64,000 nt of DNA from Rs1 sp000416275 (GCA_965243635.1 OZ251574.1:3534001-3598000), one strand, 5' to 3'; shown: positions 8,294 through 17,544, counted from the stretch's first letter. Notes: generated by a model from the sequence alone, not told the origin. Translations and numbers: made by a program.

Positions 8294-9686
8294 GCCCAAT
8301 TTTATACAATCCCCACTTAATTTCCACCCTGTTGACGGACTTACTGTACGCGCCAGTTTTGATGGTGGCTCTATGTCATCTGATTTTGGTGCAATACTGA
8401 TGCGGGAGACGGCACTTCAAAGTCAACTGCTAACCAAACTTGCCGCTGCTATCAGCGACTCTCGCAGACAAACACATATCAAGCACTCTATGCAGGATCT
8501 CATTACTCAAAGAACTATCCAGCTTGCCTGTGGCTATGAAGATGCTAACGATTCTAACTCTCTACGCAAAGACCCTATGTTTAAACTGGCTCTGGGAAAA
8601 AAGCCATTAGACGAAGAACAAGATTTGGCCCACGGATCAACTTTCACTCGATTAGGCCAAAATGTTGATAGCAAAGATTTATACCGCATGGCTCAAGCGT
8701 TTATTGATCATTTCATGGATAGCTATAGCAAAGAGCCCAGCATCATCATTCTTGATATGGATCACACTGAAGATCAAGTATATGGCCAACAAGAACTGGC
8801 ATTGTTCAATCGTTATTACGGCCATTATGGCTATCTGCCACTTACCATTTTTGAGGGTTTTAGCGGGAAGTTGATTGGTACCTATCTTCGTCCAGGTAAA
8901 CGCCCTACAGGGGCAGAAAATGCGATGATAATGAAACGCGTTATACAACAAATTAGATCGCGCTGGGCCAACGTTCACATCGTTTTACGTGGCGACGGCC
9001 ACTTCTCCAACCCTGAATTAATGCAATTAAGTCAAGATGATGACAACATGGACTTTATCTTTGGTGTGCCCGGTAATAAAGCGTTGTCTCCCATGGCGAG
9101 TTCTTTACTAAAAGCCGCTAAACACTGCCTTGATGAGAAGCGCCACAACGCAAAGTTGGTAGGTCAACCAGAACCCTATAAAGTGCGCTTATATGACGAG
9201 TTAGACTATAAAGCCAAAAGCTGGATGGGTATTGAATGTCGTTTAATTGTAAAAGCAGAAGTGAACCTGCTAGGCAAGAACCCTCGTTATATTGTCACCT
9301 CTATTACCAATGCCAGTCCTGAGACCCTGTACTGTGATTTTTATTGCGCTCGAGGACAAGACGAAAATTTCATCAAGCAGCTGAAAAATGATATGGCCTG
9401 TGATCGCACTTCTGATCAAGGCTTTTTGGCAAATCAATTGCGGCTTTTCTACTCTGCTGCGGCCTATGTATTAATGCATGAATTCCGATTAGAAACATTA
9501 AAGGGTACGGTATTAGAGCGAGCAGAAATGGGTACAATACGCTTAAAACTATTCAAAATTGCGGTGCGAATTGTTCAGTATAAAGATAGAGTGAAACTGA
9601 TGTTGCCAAGTTCTTGCCCCGTTTCTGAATTGCTAAAACGCGTCACTGACATTCTTTATTCCAGCAGACTCCTCAAACCTGGATAG
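8292..9686 (+). CDS. IS1380-family transposase (copy 1)
   Basis: 464-residue DDE transposase. The family hallmark I-I-L-D-M-D-H-T-E-D-Q-V-Y-G-Q-Q near residue 151 carries the first catalytic Asp, followed by N-R-Y-Y-G-H-Y-G-Y-L-P-L, then V-L-R-G-D-G-H-F near residue 233 with the second Asp. The catalytic Glu is expected in the C-terminal half near the C-A-R-G-Q-D-E-N-F-I-K-Q-L-K segment. Intact and full length, so the element is probably active. The start codon is inside a large inverted repeat and has no good ribosome binding site. Confidence 0.95.
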   Translation: MPNFIQSPLNFHPVDGLTVRASFDGGSMSSDFGAILMRETALQSQLLTKLAAAISDSRRQTHIKHSMQDLITQRTIQLACGYEDANDSNSLRKDPMFKLALGKKPLDEEQDLAHGSTFTRLGQNVDSKDLYRMAQAFIDHFMDSYSKEPSIIILDMDHTEDQVYGQQELALFNRYYGHYGYLPLTIFEGFSGKLIGTYLRPGKRPTGAENAMIMKRVIQQIRSRWANVHIVLRGDGHFSNPELMQLSQDDDNMDFIFGVPGNKALSPMASSLLKAAKHCLDEKRHNAKLVGQPEPYKVRLYDELDYKAKSWMGIECRLIVKAEVNLLGKNPRYIVTSITNASPETLYCDFYCARGQDENFIKQLKNDMACDRTSDQGFLANQLRLFYSAAAYVLMHEFRLETLKGTVLERAEMGTIRLKLFKIAVRIVQYKDRVKLMLPSSCPVSELLKRVTDILYSSRLLKPG

Positions 9687-9912
9687 CCCTGCATCTTGAT
9701 AAAATTCAGAGTTTACAACACGAGCATTGAGGTTCGAGGGCAGCGTTTGGCTTCCGACTACGAGTTGTTCGAAAAACAACCAGTTCGGTGTGCTTAGCTA
9801 CACTAAAAGTTTCTGAAATTTTAGATCTACCCAGCGGCTTAAGAAAAATTTGCAAGGCACTGCTATAAATGGAGTGACTATTGTCAAGTGACTAGTTGGT
9901 GCAACATGCGGG

Positions 9913-10500
9913 CTAGCTCTTAATCTTTAAGTCCCTCCTCTGTGACCTCTGTGACCTCTGTGGTAAAACTAGTCTTTTAAAGTCTTTTCCCCACCGATAT
10001 AACACAGACACTACGCTGCACTGAGAAAACCTTAAAATCAAGAAATTTAGAAAGACCACAATCTCCTAGCTCTTAATCTTTTAAGTCCCTCCTCTGTGAC
10101 CTCTGTGGTAAAACAATCTTTTAAAGTCTTTTCTCTACCGCAGAGGCGCTACGCTGCACAGGGAAAATACTAAAACCAACGAGCCTAATACCTAGTAATA
10201 GACAGCAATCACCTAGCTCTTAATCTTTTAAACCCCTCCTCTGTACCTCCGTGCCCTCTGTGGTAAAACTAGTCTTTTAAAGTCTTTTCTCTACCGCAAA
10301 GGCGCTACGCTGCACAGGGAAAATACTAAGACCAACAAACCTAATACTTTGCAAGACAAAAACCTTCTAGCTCTTATTCTTTAAATCCCTCCTCTGTGAC
10401 CTCTGTGCCCTCTGTGGTAAAACAATCTTTTAAAGTCTTTCTCTACCGTAGAGGCGCTGCTGGCACCCGGCACAGAGAAAATACTAAAACCAACGAACCG
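9913..10500. repeat. CACAGAGG/CCTCTGTG repeat array
   Basis: Continuation of the array broken by IS1380 copy 1. Four units alternate the forward module (CGCTACGCTGCACAGGGAAAATACTAAAACCAAC) with the reverse module (CTCTTAATCTTTTAAATCCC, CTCCTCTGTGACCTCTGTGGTAAAA, CTTTTAAAGTCTTTT). The number of 10-bp CCTCTGTGAC steps varies from one to three between units. 10501-10680 holds no gene that I can see. Confidence 0.8.
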
Positions 10501-10680
10501 TGGAAACACATTGAAATTTAACTTGTTGAGATTAAGGGCTTATTTCACAACCATCAAGTTAAACGGAGTATAATGGTCAATCAGGTGTTTTATTGATTTT
10601 AGAGCACAATTACAATATCTTAGCTTCAGTGCTGTTTTTTCAAGCCGTTGCAGGATCAATAGATTAAACTTAATCTATGA

Positions 10681-10763
10681 CCTCAATCTGTGATTTCACG
10701 GCACCACATAGCTCAAGCTCTTGATTCTACACTGTGTATTCGCTTTGAAGTCACGGATTCAGG
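10681..10763 (-). mobile_element. MITE-2 copy D, internally deleted (83 bp)
   Basis: Both MITE-2 ends remain (CCTCAATCTGTGATTTCAC at the left; TGAAGTCACGGATTCAGG at the right), joined by only 47 bp. It is flanked by the 5-bp duplication TATGA. The interior CACATAGCTCAAGCTCTTGATTCTACA matches full copies in pieces. It lies just upstream of bcp. Confidence 0.75.
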
Positions 10764-10811
10764 TATGAGTTTGTATTGCTTTAATCAAACTAAAATAAAT
10801 TGGAGAGATCA

Positions 10812-11261
10812 ATGACACTAGCGGTAGGCGACAAAGCCCCTCTTTTTAACTGTAAGAACCAACTCGGTGAAGATGTATCCCTTGCTAGCTTGCAGGGCAA
10901 GAAAGTAATTTTGTATTTCTACCCGAAAGACTCCACGCCAGGTTGCACTGTGCAAGCTTGTAATTTACGCGACAATTTTTCTGAGCTCTCCGAAAAAGAC
11001 TACATTGTACTTGGAGTGAGTAGCTGCTCTGCGAAACGCCACACTAATTTCATTGCAAAAAACAGCTTACCTTTTGATTTATTGATGGATGAGCAGCAAG
11101 AAATACAAAATAGCTACGGTGTTTGGCAACAAAAAAAGACCTTCGGCAAAGAGTATATGGGGACGGTAAGAACCACCTTCATCATCGATGAACAAGGCGT
11201 CATTGCGCAAATCATCAACAAAGTAAAAACCAAAGAACACTGGCAGCAGGTTGAGGAATAA
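10812..11261 (+). CDS. bcp: Thioredoxin-dependent peroxiredoxin (BCP/PrxQ type)
   Basis: Reduces H2O2 and organic hydroperoxides in the cytoplasm using thioredoxin. 149 residues with the thioredoxin-like peroxiredoxin fold; S-T-P-G-C-T-V-Q-A-C holds the peroxidatic Cys45 and the resolving Cys50 five residues later, the spacing of atypical 2-Cys BCP. F-Y-P-K-D before it and G-T-V-R-T-T-F-I-I-D near residue 120 also fit. The ATG at 10812 is preferred over an in-frame TTG at 10800 because GGAGAG lies 4 bp before it. A gene-end repeat and a small membrane protein gene follow. Confidence 0.93.
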   Translation: MTLAVGDKAPLFNCKNQLGEDVSLASLQGKKVILYFYPKDSTPGCTVQACNLRDNFSELSEKDYIVLGVSSCSAKRHTNFIAKNSLPFDLLMDEQQEIQNSYGVWQQKKTFGKEYMGTVRTTFIIDEQGVIAQIINKVKTKEHWQQVEE

Positions 11262-11336
11262 GTATTAAGTTTGAAGTGTTAAGCTAAAAGTCTACAATCA
11301 GTTAGCTTTCAACTTCTAGCTTCTAGCTATCACCTT
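11262..11336. repeat. Gene-end heptamer repeat
   Basis: Imperfect units around AAGCTAAAAGTC and CAACTTCTAGCTTCTAGCT between bcp and the small membrane protein gene. Confidence 0.45.
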
Positions 11337-11353
11337 CTGACAAGGAATAATTT

Positions 11354-11581
11354 ATGGCGGACAATGTCAATACCGGAAATATTATCGCAGCGCTGTGTAA
11401 TGTGTTTATCCCTGGGTTGGGGAATTTGATTCAAGGGCGACTATTTTCAGCCATTTTCATTTTTCTGATCGTCACTATAGGCTACTGGTTTTGGTGGTTT
11501 TTTCTGTTCCCTGCGATAATAGCTTGCCTGGTGCATTTATTTAGCATAGTTAACGCAGCTACTTATAATCCTGATAATTAG
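11354..11581 (+). CDS. Small membrane protein with two transmembrane helices
   Basis: 75 residues. Helix 1 is at about 10-28 with F-I-P-G-L-G-N-L-I-Q-G-R right after it, and helix 2 is at about 31-65, very rich in Phe, Trp and Ile (Y-W-F-W-W-F-F). The pattern Pro-Gly-x-Gly-x-x-x-Gln-Gly-Arg followed by a hydrophobic segment resembles TM2-domain-like small membrane proteins, but the match is weak. GGAATAA stands a few bases before the ATG. Function unknown; it may be a real small gene because of its coherent hydrophobic pattern and its own Shine-Dalgarno sequence. Confidence 0.6.
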   Translation: MADNVNTGNIIAALCNVFIPGLGNLIQGRLFSAIFIFLIVTIGYWFWWFFLFPAIIACLVHLFSIVNAATYNPDN

Positions 11582-11620
11582 CTATCGCCACAGGACATTA
11601 ATTTGTGCTCGTTTTAATTT

Positions 11621-12511
11621 TTAGTCTGAAAAATTCAGCAGCCAATTTTGCAAAGCGCATATTGCAGTAGAGCGCTCTCGGCCAGCTGCGATACTCAAAT
11701 AATGCGCTCCCACGACGATAGGTACTTGTTTAGTCGCTGCAACTAGAGAGCCTAATGACATTTCTCTTTCTATATATGCCATATTTGCTAGTGCGATACC
11801 ATGCCCTGCCACCGCCGCTTGTATCGCTACATCATCTTGTTCGAATTTTAAGGCATTGGCGATAGGCAGAGCATTGATACCAATAATTTTAGCCCAAAGC
11901 CGCCAGTCTCTACCGCTGATTTCATTGAGAATCAATTTTTGTTGGCTAAGTTGCTGCACGCTAAAAGGGCTATTTATCGCCAATCCTTGTGCGGCGAGGA
12001 AACCTGGGGAACAGACCGCCACTAACCATTCATCAATAAATTTTTTGCTATTTTGCTGGTTTATTTGCGGCGCAGTCAGGTAATAATCAATTGTTACGTC
12101 AAAAACTTTCCCCTGTGTTGACTCTTGACTACTACTTGCCAACATTTGAATACTAAATTGAGGGTATAATTTTTCAAACTCGGGCAGTTTCGGAAGTAAC
12201 CAGCGAATCGCAAAACTGGTCGTCGCATTTAAGGTTATTTGCTGATCATCCGCCAACAAGCGTTCAGATACTTGAGAAATTTTCTGCAGCGCCGACTCGG
12301 CAACCGCCAGCAATAAGATGCCATTTTCCGATAGCACGATGCCGCGCCCACTCTTCACAAATAGCGGTTTGGCATAGTACTCTGCCAGATTTTTCATTTG
12401 CCGACTAACAGCACCTTCGGTTACGTGTAGTTCGTTGGCCGCTTTGACGAAGCTTAGGTGCTTTGCAGCGATAACAAAATAGTGCAGCGCGGTTAGCGGT
12501 GGTAATTGCAT
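11621..12511 (-). CDS. LysR-family transcriptional regulator (GcvA-like)
   Basis: 296 residues. The N-terminal winged helix-turn-helix (L-P-P-L-T-A-L-H-Y-F-V-I-A-A-K, then A-A-N-E-L-H-V-T-E-G-A-V-S-R-Q-M-K) is the form typical of the GcvA/AmpR branch, followed by a periplasmic-binding-protein-like effector domain from about residue 90. AAGGAT precedes the ATG. It is separated from the divergent class V aminotransferase gene by a MITE-2 copy. Regulators of this kind often control the neighbouring divergent gene, so control of the aminotransferase is a fair guess, but the inserted MITE now lies between them. Confidence 0.9.
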   Translation of the reverse strand: MQLPPLTALHYFVIAAKHLSFVKAANELHVTEGAVSRQMKNLAEYYAKPLFVKSGRGIVLSENGILLLAVAESALQKISQVSERLLADDQQITLNATTSFAIRWLLPKLPEFEKLYPQFSIQMLASSSQESTQGKVFDVTIDYYLTAPQINQQNSKKFIDEWLVAVCSPGFLAAQGLAINSPFSVQQLSQQKLILNEISGRDWRLWAKIIGINALPIANALKFEQDDVAIQAAVAGHGIALANMAYIEREMSLGSLVAATKQVPIVVGAHYLSIAAGRERSTAICALQNWLLNFSD

Positions 12512-12527
12512 CTTTGACTATCCTTTA

Positions 12528-12733
12528 CCTGAATCAGACTTCACTGCACCACATAGCGCAAGCTATTGATTCTACAGCGGTTAGAAAAATACCCGCTGAA
12601 CCTACGGGTTTTATGCACGAATGCTTTTATTTAGCGAATGCAGGACGCATATGAGCTTGCAGCTAAGATTTTTAAATTCCACTGTAGACCCAGTATCTTA
12701 CACTCTGTATTCACTTTGAGCCACGGATTCAGG
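12528..12733 (-). mobile_element. MITE-2 copy B (206 bp)
   Basis: Starts CCTGAATCAGACTTCAC and ends GAGCCACGGATTCAGG, with CTTTA 5-bp duplications on both sides (12523-12527 and 12734-12738). Long subtype, containing the internal GCGAATGCAGGACGCATATGAGC segment in pieces. It begins only 16 bp upstream of the LysR start codon, so it supplies or displaces that gene's promoter. 12734-12963 shows no further feature. Confidence 0.85.
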
Positions 12734-12963
12734 CTTTAGTTAGACCACAAGCAAACTTCTTTAGTTTACAATAACTCAAGTGCAGCAAATTAATTATCCT
12801 TTTTTAAAATTACTTTAATATGCTTCAATGAGCAGATTAAAGCTAGTTAGTGCCCATCTACTAACAGCTGACTACTGCGAAAGAGCTCGTTGCAGGATTA
12901 GTACTAGTAAGTCTGGGATTTTACCCTTTACCACAACATTTGTTTTTATCTAAGGTAACTAAT

Positions 12964-14145
12964 ATGTCGATTAATTTATCTAAAGTTCAAGCTGATCTCT
13001 GTGCATCCAAACAACTTATCCACTTTAATAGCGCCGGCTCCTCTTTGATGCCAAGGCAAGTTCTCGATTGCCAAGTGCAGTATTTATCCCTGGAAGCGAA
13101 GCTTGGAGGCTATGAAGCGGCCGCTGAAAAGGCCACTGAAATCAACGCCATTTATGCCAGTGTTGCCAAACTGATTAACTGTGACACCAGTGAAGTGGCA
13201 CTGGTTGAAAATGCCACCATTGGCTGGATGTCGGCTTTTTACTCTATCGATTTTCAGGCGGGAGATAAAATTTTAACCGCTGAGTGTGAATATGTATCAA
13301 ACTATTTAGCCTATCTAAAATTGCGTCAAGAAAAAGGCGTGATCGTAGCAGTTATCCCCTCAACCTCATCAGGTGAAGTGTGTATTAGCGCCTTAGAGCA
13401 ACTAATTGACGATCGGGTAAAGCTGATTTCTATCACTCACATTCCAACCAATGGCGGCCTAGTTAACCCGATCGAAAAAATTGGTAAAATCGCTAAACAA
13501 CATGACATTTTGTATTTGGTGGATGCCTGCCAAGCCGCCGGACAACTGCCAATCGATGTCGAAGAGATTCAATGTGACTTTTTATCAGCCACTGGTCGCA
13601 AGTATTTACGAGGTCCCAGAGGATCTGGTTTTTTGTACGTCAGAAAATCCGTGCAGCCGAAAGTCACACCACCGGTCATTGATGTGCGCTCGGCAACGTG
13701 GACCACCGTTGATGATTATCAATTTAGCGGTGACGCGACCAAGTTTGAGAACTGGGAAAATAATTACAGTGCCCTTTTAGGCATGGGCTGCGCGATTGAT
13801 TATGCGCTGGATATTGGCCTGGAAAATATCGCTGCTGCCAATCACATCCTCGCCGCAGATTTACGGGCTAAATTGACTTTACTGCCGCGAGTGACAGTGT
13901 GGGATATTGGATCTGAAAAATGTGCCATTGTCAGTTTTTCGGTCTCAGGCATTCAATCCAGGGAAATAGACCAGCGCTTACAACACTTTAATATTAATGT
14001 CAGTCACAGCACTCCGGCGAGTACTTTAATTGATGCCAGTCGCCGCAAACTCCCCGATGTGGTCAGGGCCTCGGTCCACTATTTTAATAGCATTGAGCAA
14101 AATGATGCCTTTATAAAAGCCTTAACTGAAATTATTACGAGCTGA
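12964..14145 (+). CDS. Class V aminotransferase-fold PLP enzyme (NifS/CsdA-like)
   Basis: About 393 residues. Start H-F-N-S-A-G-S-S-L-M-P, V-D-A-C-Q-A-A-G-Q-L-P-I-D-V near residue 185 (Asp binding the PLP pyridine nitrogen) and S-A-T-G-R-K-Y-L-R-G-P-R-G-S-G-F-L near residue 215 (Lys forming the Schiff base) are typical of the class V fold shared by cysteine desulfurases, kynureninases and related lyases. A clear cysteine-desulfurase active-site Cys loop is not evident, so a lyase or transaminase is as likely; related proteins include EgtE-like C-S lyases. ATG 12964 has AAGG 8 bp before it and is better than the upstream TTG at 12940. Stands alone. Confidence 0.8.
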   Translation: MSINLSKVQADLCASKQLIHFNSAGSSLMPRQVLDCQVQYLSLEAKLGGYEAAAEKATEINAIYASVAKLINCDTSEVALVENATIGWMSAFYSIDFQAGDKILTAECEYVSNYLAYLKLRQEKGVIVAVIPSTSSGEVCISALEQLIDDRVKLISITHIPTNGGLVNPIEKIGKIAKQHDILYLVDACQAAGQLPIDVEEIQCDFLSATGRKYLRGPRGSGFLYVRKSVQPKVTPPVIDVRSATWTTVDDYQFSGDATKFENWENNYSALLGMGCAIDYALDIGLENIAAANHILAADLRAKLTLLPRVTVWDIGSEKCAIVSFSVSGIQSREIDQRLQHFNINVSHSTPASTLIDASRRKLPDVVRASVHYFNSIEQNDAFIKALTEIITS

Positions 14146-14164
14146 TACTTCAGCATACTGCCTA

Positions 14165-14996
14165 CTAAGCAAAACCGAACCACCAAGATTCTAAGGGCGT
14201 TTTTCACTATAGAGAGGTGCTTCGCTGCACAGAGAAGACCCTAGAAGGCAGGAAAGACCGAATACTTAGCAAGACCAACAACCAAAATCCTAAGGGCTTT
14301 TTTACCACAGAGGTCACAGAGGCGCTGCGCTGCACAGAGGAAACACTAAAAGACTATAAAGACCAAAGAATTAGTATGACCAACAACCAAAATCCTAAGG
14401 GCATTTTCACCACAGAGGTCACAGAGGCGCTGCGCTGCACAGAGGAAACACTAAAACCAAACACCTAGTACTTAGCTAGTAATAGACAAAATTTTTCTAG
14501 CTCTTAATCTTTAAATCCCTCCTCTGTGTCCTCTGTGACCTCTGTGGTAAATCAATCTTTTAAAGTCTTTTTTCACCACCGAGATCATACAGTCAACTAC
14601 GCTGCACAGAGAAGACCCTAAAAGACTGGAAAGACCGAACTCTTAGTAAGACCAACAATCAAAACCCTAAGGGCTTTATTCACCACAGAGGTCACAGAGG
14701 CGCTTCGCTGCACAGAGAAAACCTTAAAATAAAGAAATTTTGAAAGACAACAATCACCTAGCTCTTAATCTTTTAAATCCCTCCTCTGTACCTCCGTGGC
14801 CTCTGTGGTAAAACTAGTCTTTTAAATATCTTTCTCTATCGCAGAGGCACTACGCTGCACAGGGAAAATACTAAAACCAACGAGCCTAATACCTAGTAAT
14901 AGACAGCAATCACCTAGCTCTTAATCTTTAAATCCCTCCTCGGTGCCCTCTGTGGTAAAACCAATTTTTTAATCACTTGCCCTAGACAGCGCTTAG
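14165..14996. repeat. CACAGAGG/CCTCTGTG repeat array
   Basis: Several forward modules (CCTAAGGGCTTTTT-CACCACAGAGGTCACAGAGG-CGCTGCGCTGCACAGAG) in tandem, then reverse modules (CTCTTAATCTTTAAATCCC-TCCTCTGTGTCCTCTGTG). An 83-codon open frame within it (14217-14468) simply translates the repeat and is not called a gene. The array ends a few bases before the 3' end of manC. Confidence 0.82.
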
Positions 14997-15009
14997 GTCA
15001 AATTAGAGA

Positions 15010-16500
15010 TCAATCTTTTTCGCCGTCGACCCGCCCATACTTATCTTCAAACCGAACAATATCATCCTCACCTAAATACGAGCCGGATTGTACTTCGATC
15101 AGCTCTAGCGGTATCAGCCCAGGATTCTCCAGCGCATGCACAGCCCCCAGCGGGATATAAGTCGATTCATTTTCAGACAACATTATCACCTTGTCGCCAT
15201 TAGTCACTTTTGCGGTACCTGTCACCACTATCCAGTGCTCTGCCCGATGATGATGCATCTGTACCGATAATTTGGCACCAGGCGCCACTGTAATCCGCTT
15301 TACCTGAAATCTATCGCCATGATCGATTGAGTCATACTTGCCCCAGGGTCGATATACTTCACGATGGATAGTTGGCTCGCTTCGCCCCGCCGCTTTTAAC
15401 TGGCTGACTATCGCCTTAACTTGTTGGGCTTTATCTTTGTGCGCAACTAAGACCGCATCTTTAGTATTGATGATCACTAAATCTTTAACACCGACGGTCG
15501 CGATCAGCTTATCTTCACTTATCACTAAAGTATTTTTTGTATCAACCGCCTGCACATCACCCTTAAAGACATTGCCATCACTGTCCTGTTCAGAGATCTG
15601 CCAGAGCGCCGAGAAGCCGCCTATATCATTCCAACCTGCATCTAACGGTACTACCACCACATCGCCATTCGCCTGTTGGCAGAGCGGCTCCATCACCGCG
15701 TAATCAATCGATTCCTCCGGGCAGGCTTTAAAGGCTTTGACATTCACCCGGACAAAATCATTATCAACTTGCTGGCCCTGCATCGCCTGCTCACATGCGG
15801 TATAAATATCGGGCCTAAACTCTTTTAAAACTGCTAAATAGCGACTCGCTTTAAACATAAACATGCCGCTATTCCAGTAGTGCTGACCGCCATCCACATA
15901 GGTTTGAGCGGTTGCTAAATCCGGCTTTTCCACAAACTCACTCACTTCAAAGGCCGCGCAGTCACCAATAATTGGCGCTCCTCGCTTCACATAGCCATAA
16001 CCGGTTTCAGGCCCGGTCGCCACTATACCGAAAGTGACCATTTTTCCATTCTCAGCCGACACCTGTGCCTGCTCAATAGCCGCTTGAAAAACATCTATAT
16101 CTTCGATGACATGATCAGCAGCCAGTACTAGTATAACTGGGTCATGCTCTATTGCCTCCTCACCACCGACTAACGACTCAAGACCAACAACTTCTTTTGT
16201 CTCCACCGCTTTTATAGCCGCCAACGCAATTGCCGGCGCTGTATTACGACCTACTGGCTCCAAAAATATCCCGCTGTGAACAACACCCAACTGCCTAATC
16301 TGCTCCGCAGCGATAAAGCGATGCTCCTCATTACAAATCAGCATACAAGGGGAATGATCCAAACCTTTTAAGCGTAATAAGGTTTGTTGCAGCATGCTGT
16401 GCTCGCCGCAAAGACTTAGGAATTGTTTAGGATGATTAGTACGCGAGAGAGGCCAGAGGCGAGTACCACTACCTCCAGCAAGAATGACAGGAAAGATCAT
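15010..16500 (-). CDS. manC: Mannose-1-phosphate guanylyltransferase / mannose-6-phosphate isomerase
   Basis: Bifunctional type II enzyme that makes GDP-mannose, precursor for surface polysaccharides, in the cytoplasm. Residues 1-350 form the nucleotidyltransferase: I-L-A-G-G-S-G-T-R-L-W-P-L-S-R at the start, F-V-E-K-P-D near residue 165 and N-S-G-M-F-M-F near residue 185. The C-terminal cupin isomerase has R-P-W-G-K-Y-D-S-I-D-H-G and the metal-binding Q-M-H-H-H-R-A-E-H-W, then L-I-E-V-Q-S-G-S-Y-L-G-E-D-D-I-V-R. Full length at 496 residues. It stands alone, between a repeat array and a MITE, with no glycan cluster adjoining, and the Shine-Dalgarno sequence is weak. Confidence 0.93.
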   Translation of the reverse strand: MIFPVILAGGSGTRLWPLSRTNHPKQFLSLCGEHSMLQQTLLRLKGLDHSPCMLICNEEHRFIAAEQIRQLGVVHSGIFLEPVGRNTAPAIALAAIKAVETKEVVGLESLVGGEEAIEHDPVILVLAADHVIEDIDVFQAAIEQAQVSAENGKMVTFGIVATGPETGYGYVKRGAPIIGDCAAFEVSEFVEKPDLATAQTYVDGGQHYWNSGMFMFKASRYLAVLKEFRPDIYTACEQAMQGQQVDNDFVRVNVKAFKACPEESIDYAVMEPLCQQANGDVVVVPLDAGWNDIGGFSALWQISEQDSDGNVFKGDVQAVDTKNTLVISEDKLIATVGVKDLVIINTKDAVLVAHKDKAQQVKAIVSQLKAAGRSEPTIHREVYRPWGKYDSIDHGDRFQVKRITVAPGAKLSVQMHHHRAEHWIVVTGTAKVTNGDKVIMLSENESTYIPLGAVHALENPGLIPLELIEVQSGSYLGEDDIVRFEDKYGRVDGEKD

Positions 16501-16660
16501 AAATTCAATTTCAGGTTACGGGTCAAAGTAAAAAAACCACAGAGAATGACATGCTTCGCTACACTGAGGAAAAAGCTAAACCAAGCTCACAACAAACAGG
16601 CCTCTTCTAACAGGCTTTTTTCCGGTTAATCTGTGCAGAGAAATATTATTAGCGTCCTAA

Positions 16661-16822
16661 CCCGAATATTGCACCCAATCGCTCGTGTTCTAGCTTGCTC
16701 TTTGTTTTTACAGACTTTTCTTTCTCAATCAACCGTTCACACAAGAACGGCGTTCAATCGAAAAAAAGCCTGTAAAAACAACTAGCGGCGTTATCATCAC
16801 GGCATTGCATGCAATATCCGGG
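16661..16822 (-). mobile_element. MITE-1 copy 2 (162 bp)
   Basis: Same 162-bp element as 1871-2032 in reverse orientation. Ends CCCGAATATTGCACCCAA and, inward from the right, CCCGGATATTGCATGCAA, both closer to the IS1380 ends than in copy 1. Flanks are CTAA (16657-16660) and CTAG (16823-16826), a 4-bp duplication with one difference. It touches the stop codon of mntA (16827-16829). Confidence 0.8.
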
Positions 16823-16826
16823 CTAG

Positions 16827-17123
16827 CTAATATTCTAACACCTCATAGCGCTGTGATACGATTTTCTGAAAGTCAGAATCTATCTCGCTCCAAGCTATTA
16901 CATCGACTTTAATGGGTAACTCAGATTCCTCAAAGGCATCCATTAACCTAAATACCATTTTTTGATCAACCATTTGGGCACGGCGGATTAATAAATCCAA
17001 ATCTGAGTACTTTTTACAACGATTGGTAACCCTAGAGCCAAACACCCAAATTTCTGAATCAGGGAGGTGTTTACCCAGGATATTCTTGACAATATTCAGA
17101 TGCTTTTCATCAAGGTTAATCAT
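16827..17123 (-). CDS. mntA: MNT-domain antitoxin of a type VII HepT/MntA system
   Basis: 98-residue minimal nucleotidyltransferase. G29-S30 followed by ten residues and D41-L-D43 is exactly the G-S-X10-D-X-D motif of MntA antitoxins, which neutralise the HEPN toxin by adding AMP units to its tyrosine. C-terminal V-D-V-I-A-W-S-E near residue 75 carries the third acidic position. Its ATG overlaps the end of hepT by 8 bp, so it is the second gene of a coupled operon. Length is normal for the HI0073-like family. The TAG stop lies next to MITE-1 copy 2, which therefore inserted without removing codons. Confidence 0.9.
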   Translation of the reverse strand: MINLDEKHLNIVKNILGKHLPDSEIWVFGSRVTNRCKKYSDLDLLIRRAQMVDQKMVFRLMDAFEESELPIKVDVIAWSEIDSDFQKIVSQRYEVLEY

Positions 17124-17544
17124 TACGCTTTGTCAGCTCTGCTAGCACTGTTAACGCTTCATCTTTAAAGATAATAGTTTTTTTAAACACTTCTTGAGCT
17201 TTATCTAAATTATAGGTATGAGAAGTAATATTCCTAAGTCGGCGATACTCAAACCAAACTTCCACATTTTCGATAATCCCTCGCTCTGCAGCTGTTCTCA
17301 GCAAATCACGGAATGAGTACTGATCGACTTCTGAAGGGCTAGCGGCATCTAACTCAAGTTGCCGTTTGATCATTTTAAATACTAGCTCATAGGTAAATTC
17401 GAAATTTAGAATCACGCCTGCGATAATCAATTGTTTTTGACTTTCTGAAAGACGCTCTACAAAACTGTTATCCAAAGCGTTTTCAACCGCCATCTCTAAA
17501 GAACAACAGGCTTTGCGTAAAGCTCCTAAATCTAACCAATACAT
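17116..17544 (-). CDS. hepT: HEPN-domain toxin of a type VII HepT/MntA system
   Basis: 142 residues, all-helical HI0074-like (nucleotidyltransferase substrate-binding) family. R104-N-I-T-S-H109-T-Y111 matches R-X4-H-X-Y, the RNase motif of HepT toxins; the Tyr is the residue that MntA AMPylates in the described Shewanella system. L-N-F-E-F-T-Y-E-L-V-F-K near residue 47 is also typical. First gene of the pair, overlapping mntA by 8 bp. Only 26 bp separate the start codon from MITE-3, so the promoter probably lies inside or across the MITE. Expected to be a cytoplasmic RNase acting on tRNA or mRNA. Confidence 0.9.
   Translation of the reverse strand: MYWLDLGALRKACCSLEMAVENALDNSFVERLSESQKQLIIAGVILNFEFTYELVFKMIKRQLELDAASPSEVDQYSFRDLLRTAAERGIIENVEVWFEYRRLRNITSHTYNLDKAQEVFKKTIIFKDEALTVLAELTKRND

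Larger units (their letters stand above)
8194..9912 (+). mobile_element. IS1380-family insertion sequence, copy 1
   Basis: 1719 bp, flanked by CTAG on both sides (8190-8193 and 9913-9916). Ends are CCCGCATATTGCATG and, inward from the right, CCCGCATGTTGCACC. It carries one transposase gene and 226 bp of non-coding DNA after it. All four copies in the window are exactly 1719 bp with 4-bp YTAR duplications. This copy and copy 4 share the same amino-acid variants (K-E-P-S, L-L-K-A-A-K) against copies 2 and 3. Confidence 0.95.

Noticed and set aside
14217..14468. 83-codon open frame with T-E-V-T-E-A-L-R-C-T-E-E-T-L repeats
   Set aside because: It is a straight translation of the CACAGAGG repeat; similar frames occur wherever the unit length keeps phase. 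No ribosome binding site or domain.
16590..16630. Possible terminator near AGGCCTCTTCTAACAGGCTTTTTT
   Set aside because: Only a four-base stem can be formed before the T run, and no gene ends there on the plus strand.
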